Below are positions 6,046 through 6,741 of a DNA stretch of 6,741 nt, piece after piece. Both the position numbers and the translations under genes were made by a program. The DNA is from Candidatus Sulfotelmatobacter sp. (GTDB lineage Bacteria; Acidobacteriota; Terriglobia; Terriglobales; Acidobacteriaceae), in NCBI GenBank assembly GCA_030049565.1, contig JASIKQ010000213.1:1-6741 (forward strand). The letters are read 5' to 3'. Position 1 is the stretch's first letter; each line of letters begins with the position of its first letter. Under the pieces are notes generated by a model. That model saw nothing but the letters and a program-made list of their open reading frames with translations. It was not told where the DNA came from and made no database searches.

Positions 6046-6741
6046 CTATCCTTGCACGGAAAGCAAGAACGGTTGCTCGAAGGCCTCCGCAACCCAGCGC
6101 AGAAATCGCGCAGCATCAGCGCCGTCGATCAGACGATGATCGTAGGAAAGCGACAAAGGCAGAACCAGGCGCGGCTCGAACTTCCCAGCGATCCATTCCG
6201 GCTCCATGCGCGAACGTGAAAGCCCAAGAATCGCAACTTCAGGATGATTCACGATCGGCGAAAACGCCGTGCCGCCGATGCCGCCAAGATTCGTGATGGT
6301 AAAAGTTCCGCCCTCCATGTCAGCGACCGTCAGCTTTTTCTCGCGTGCTTTCTCCGAAAGTTGTGATAATTCAACCGCCAGCTCAACGATATTTTTCTTA
6401 TCCACGTCGCGGATGACCGGGACCAGCAATCCGCGATCGGTGTCGGCCGCAACTCCGATATGGATGTACTGTTTGTAGATGATTTCTTCTTTCTCCATAT
6501 CGATGGTGGCGTTGAATTGCGGAAAAACTTTGAGCGCCGACGCGCAAACCTTCAGCGCAATCGCGGTCACCGTCATCTTGCCTCCGGCTTGCTCTGCCTT
6601 GGGAGCGAAGCGGGCGCGCAGTTGCTCGAGTTCGGTAATGTCGGCCCGATCGTGTTGCGTGACGTGAGGAATCGTATTCCACGACTCGGCGAGATGTTCG
6701 GCGGTCTTGCGCCGCACGCCGCGCATGGAAACGCGTTCGAT
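6046..6741 (-). CDS. pdhC: Dihydrolipoamide acetyltransferase, C-terminal catalytic domain (pyruvate dehydrogenase E2, N-terminus outside window)
   Basis: The frame is open to the right edge and ends at a TAG (6048-6046). The 231 visible residues are the catalytic domain, which transfers the acetyl group from lipoyl-lysine to CoA. The ATG at 6726-6724 is internal, because the codons before it (IERVS) continue into MRGVRRKTAEHL, the conserved opening of this domain. Counting from that Met, the active site is DHRLIDG with His197 and Asp201. Other family motifs are DRGLLVPVIRDVDKK, FTITNLGGIGG and SPIVNHPEVAILGLSRSRMEPEW. The GGIGG...NHPEVAILG and MEP patterns fit acetyl (pyruvate, AceF-like) E2 better than succinyl E2 (SucB). 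The lipoyl domain(s) and E1-binding domain should lie just upstream, outside the window. With lpdA immediately downstream, this is the end of a pyruvate dehydrogenase operon (also named aceF). A branched-chain E2 cannot be fully excluded. Confidence 0.93.
   Translation of the reverse strand: MERVSMRGVRRKTAEHLAESWNTIPHVTQHDRADITELEQLRARFAPKAEQAGGKMTVTAIALKVCASALKVFPQFNATIDMEKEEIIYKQYIHIGVAADTDRGLLVPVIRDVDKKNIVELAVELSQLSEKAREKKLTVADMEGGTFTITNLGGIGGTAFSPIVNHPEVAILGLSRSRMEPEWIAGKFEPRLVLPLSLSYDHRLIDGADAARFLRWVAEAFEQPFLLSVQG

Noticed and set aside
6724..6726. ATG as the start of the E2 gene
   Set aside because: The upstream codons to the window edge (IERVS) match the conserved approach to the catalytic domain, and a functional E2 needs N-terminal lipoyl and E1-binding domains.

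Overview
The window looks like a chromosomal segment of a moderately GC-rich Gram-negative bacterium, most likely an acidobacterium (Acidobacteriota, Terriglobia-like). That is inference from three things: the secreted Ig/IPT-type protein, the DPP5-type S9 peptidase, and short intergenic repeats ending in GCTCAGGATGACA. The repeats resemble the elements behind spurious 'CHPERSEGS'-like peptides in such genomes. No rRNA, tRNA, CRISPR array, transposase or phage gene was seen.

Layout. Positions 2-1852 (+) hold the 3' part of a large secreted or surface protein built from beta-sandwich domains, cut by the left window edge. It converges on three genes on the minus strand. Read in their own direction (right to left) these are: the C-terminal catalytic part of a pyruvate dehydrogenase E2 (6741-6046, cut by the right edge); a complete dihydrolipoamide dehydrogenase E3 (5954-4527); and a complete secreted S9 prolyl-oligopeptidase-family dipeptidyl-peptidase (4274-1965). 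E2 and E3 are 91 bp apart and probably form the end of a pyruvate dehydrogenase operon, with E1 beyond the window. A 252-bp spacer separates E3 from the peptidase. It carries a probable intrinsic terminator inside a 52-bp imperfect palindrome, a repeat copy, and the peptidase's ribosome binding site. So the peptidase is probably a separate transcription unit.

Repeats. Four places carry related sequence: 1921-1961 (convergent junction), 3990-4050 (inside the peptidase gene), 4427-4466 (after lpdA) and 5999-6025 (between E2 and E3). The strongest observation is the copy inside the peptidase gene. It has a perfect 12-bp inverted repeat, keeps the reading frame, and encodes about 20 extra residues in a loop of the first beta-propeller blade. 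This parallels the Rickettsia palindromic elements, which insert in frame into protein-coding genes. The same protein has two further extended loops of unknown origin.

Function. E2 and E3 work together in the cytoplasm to turn pyruvate into acetyl-CoA. The peptidase is predicted to act outside the cytoplasm on oligopeptides, and the Ig-like protein is probably exported. Nothing links these last two to the dehydrogenase genes beyond position.
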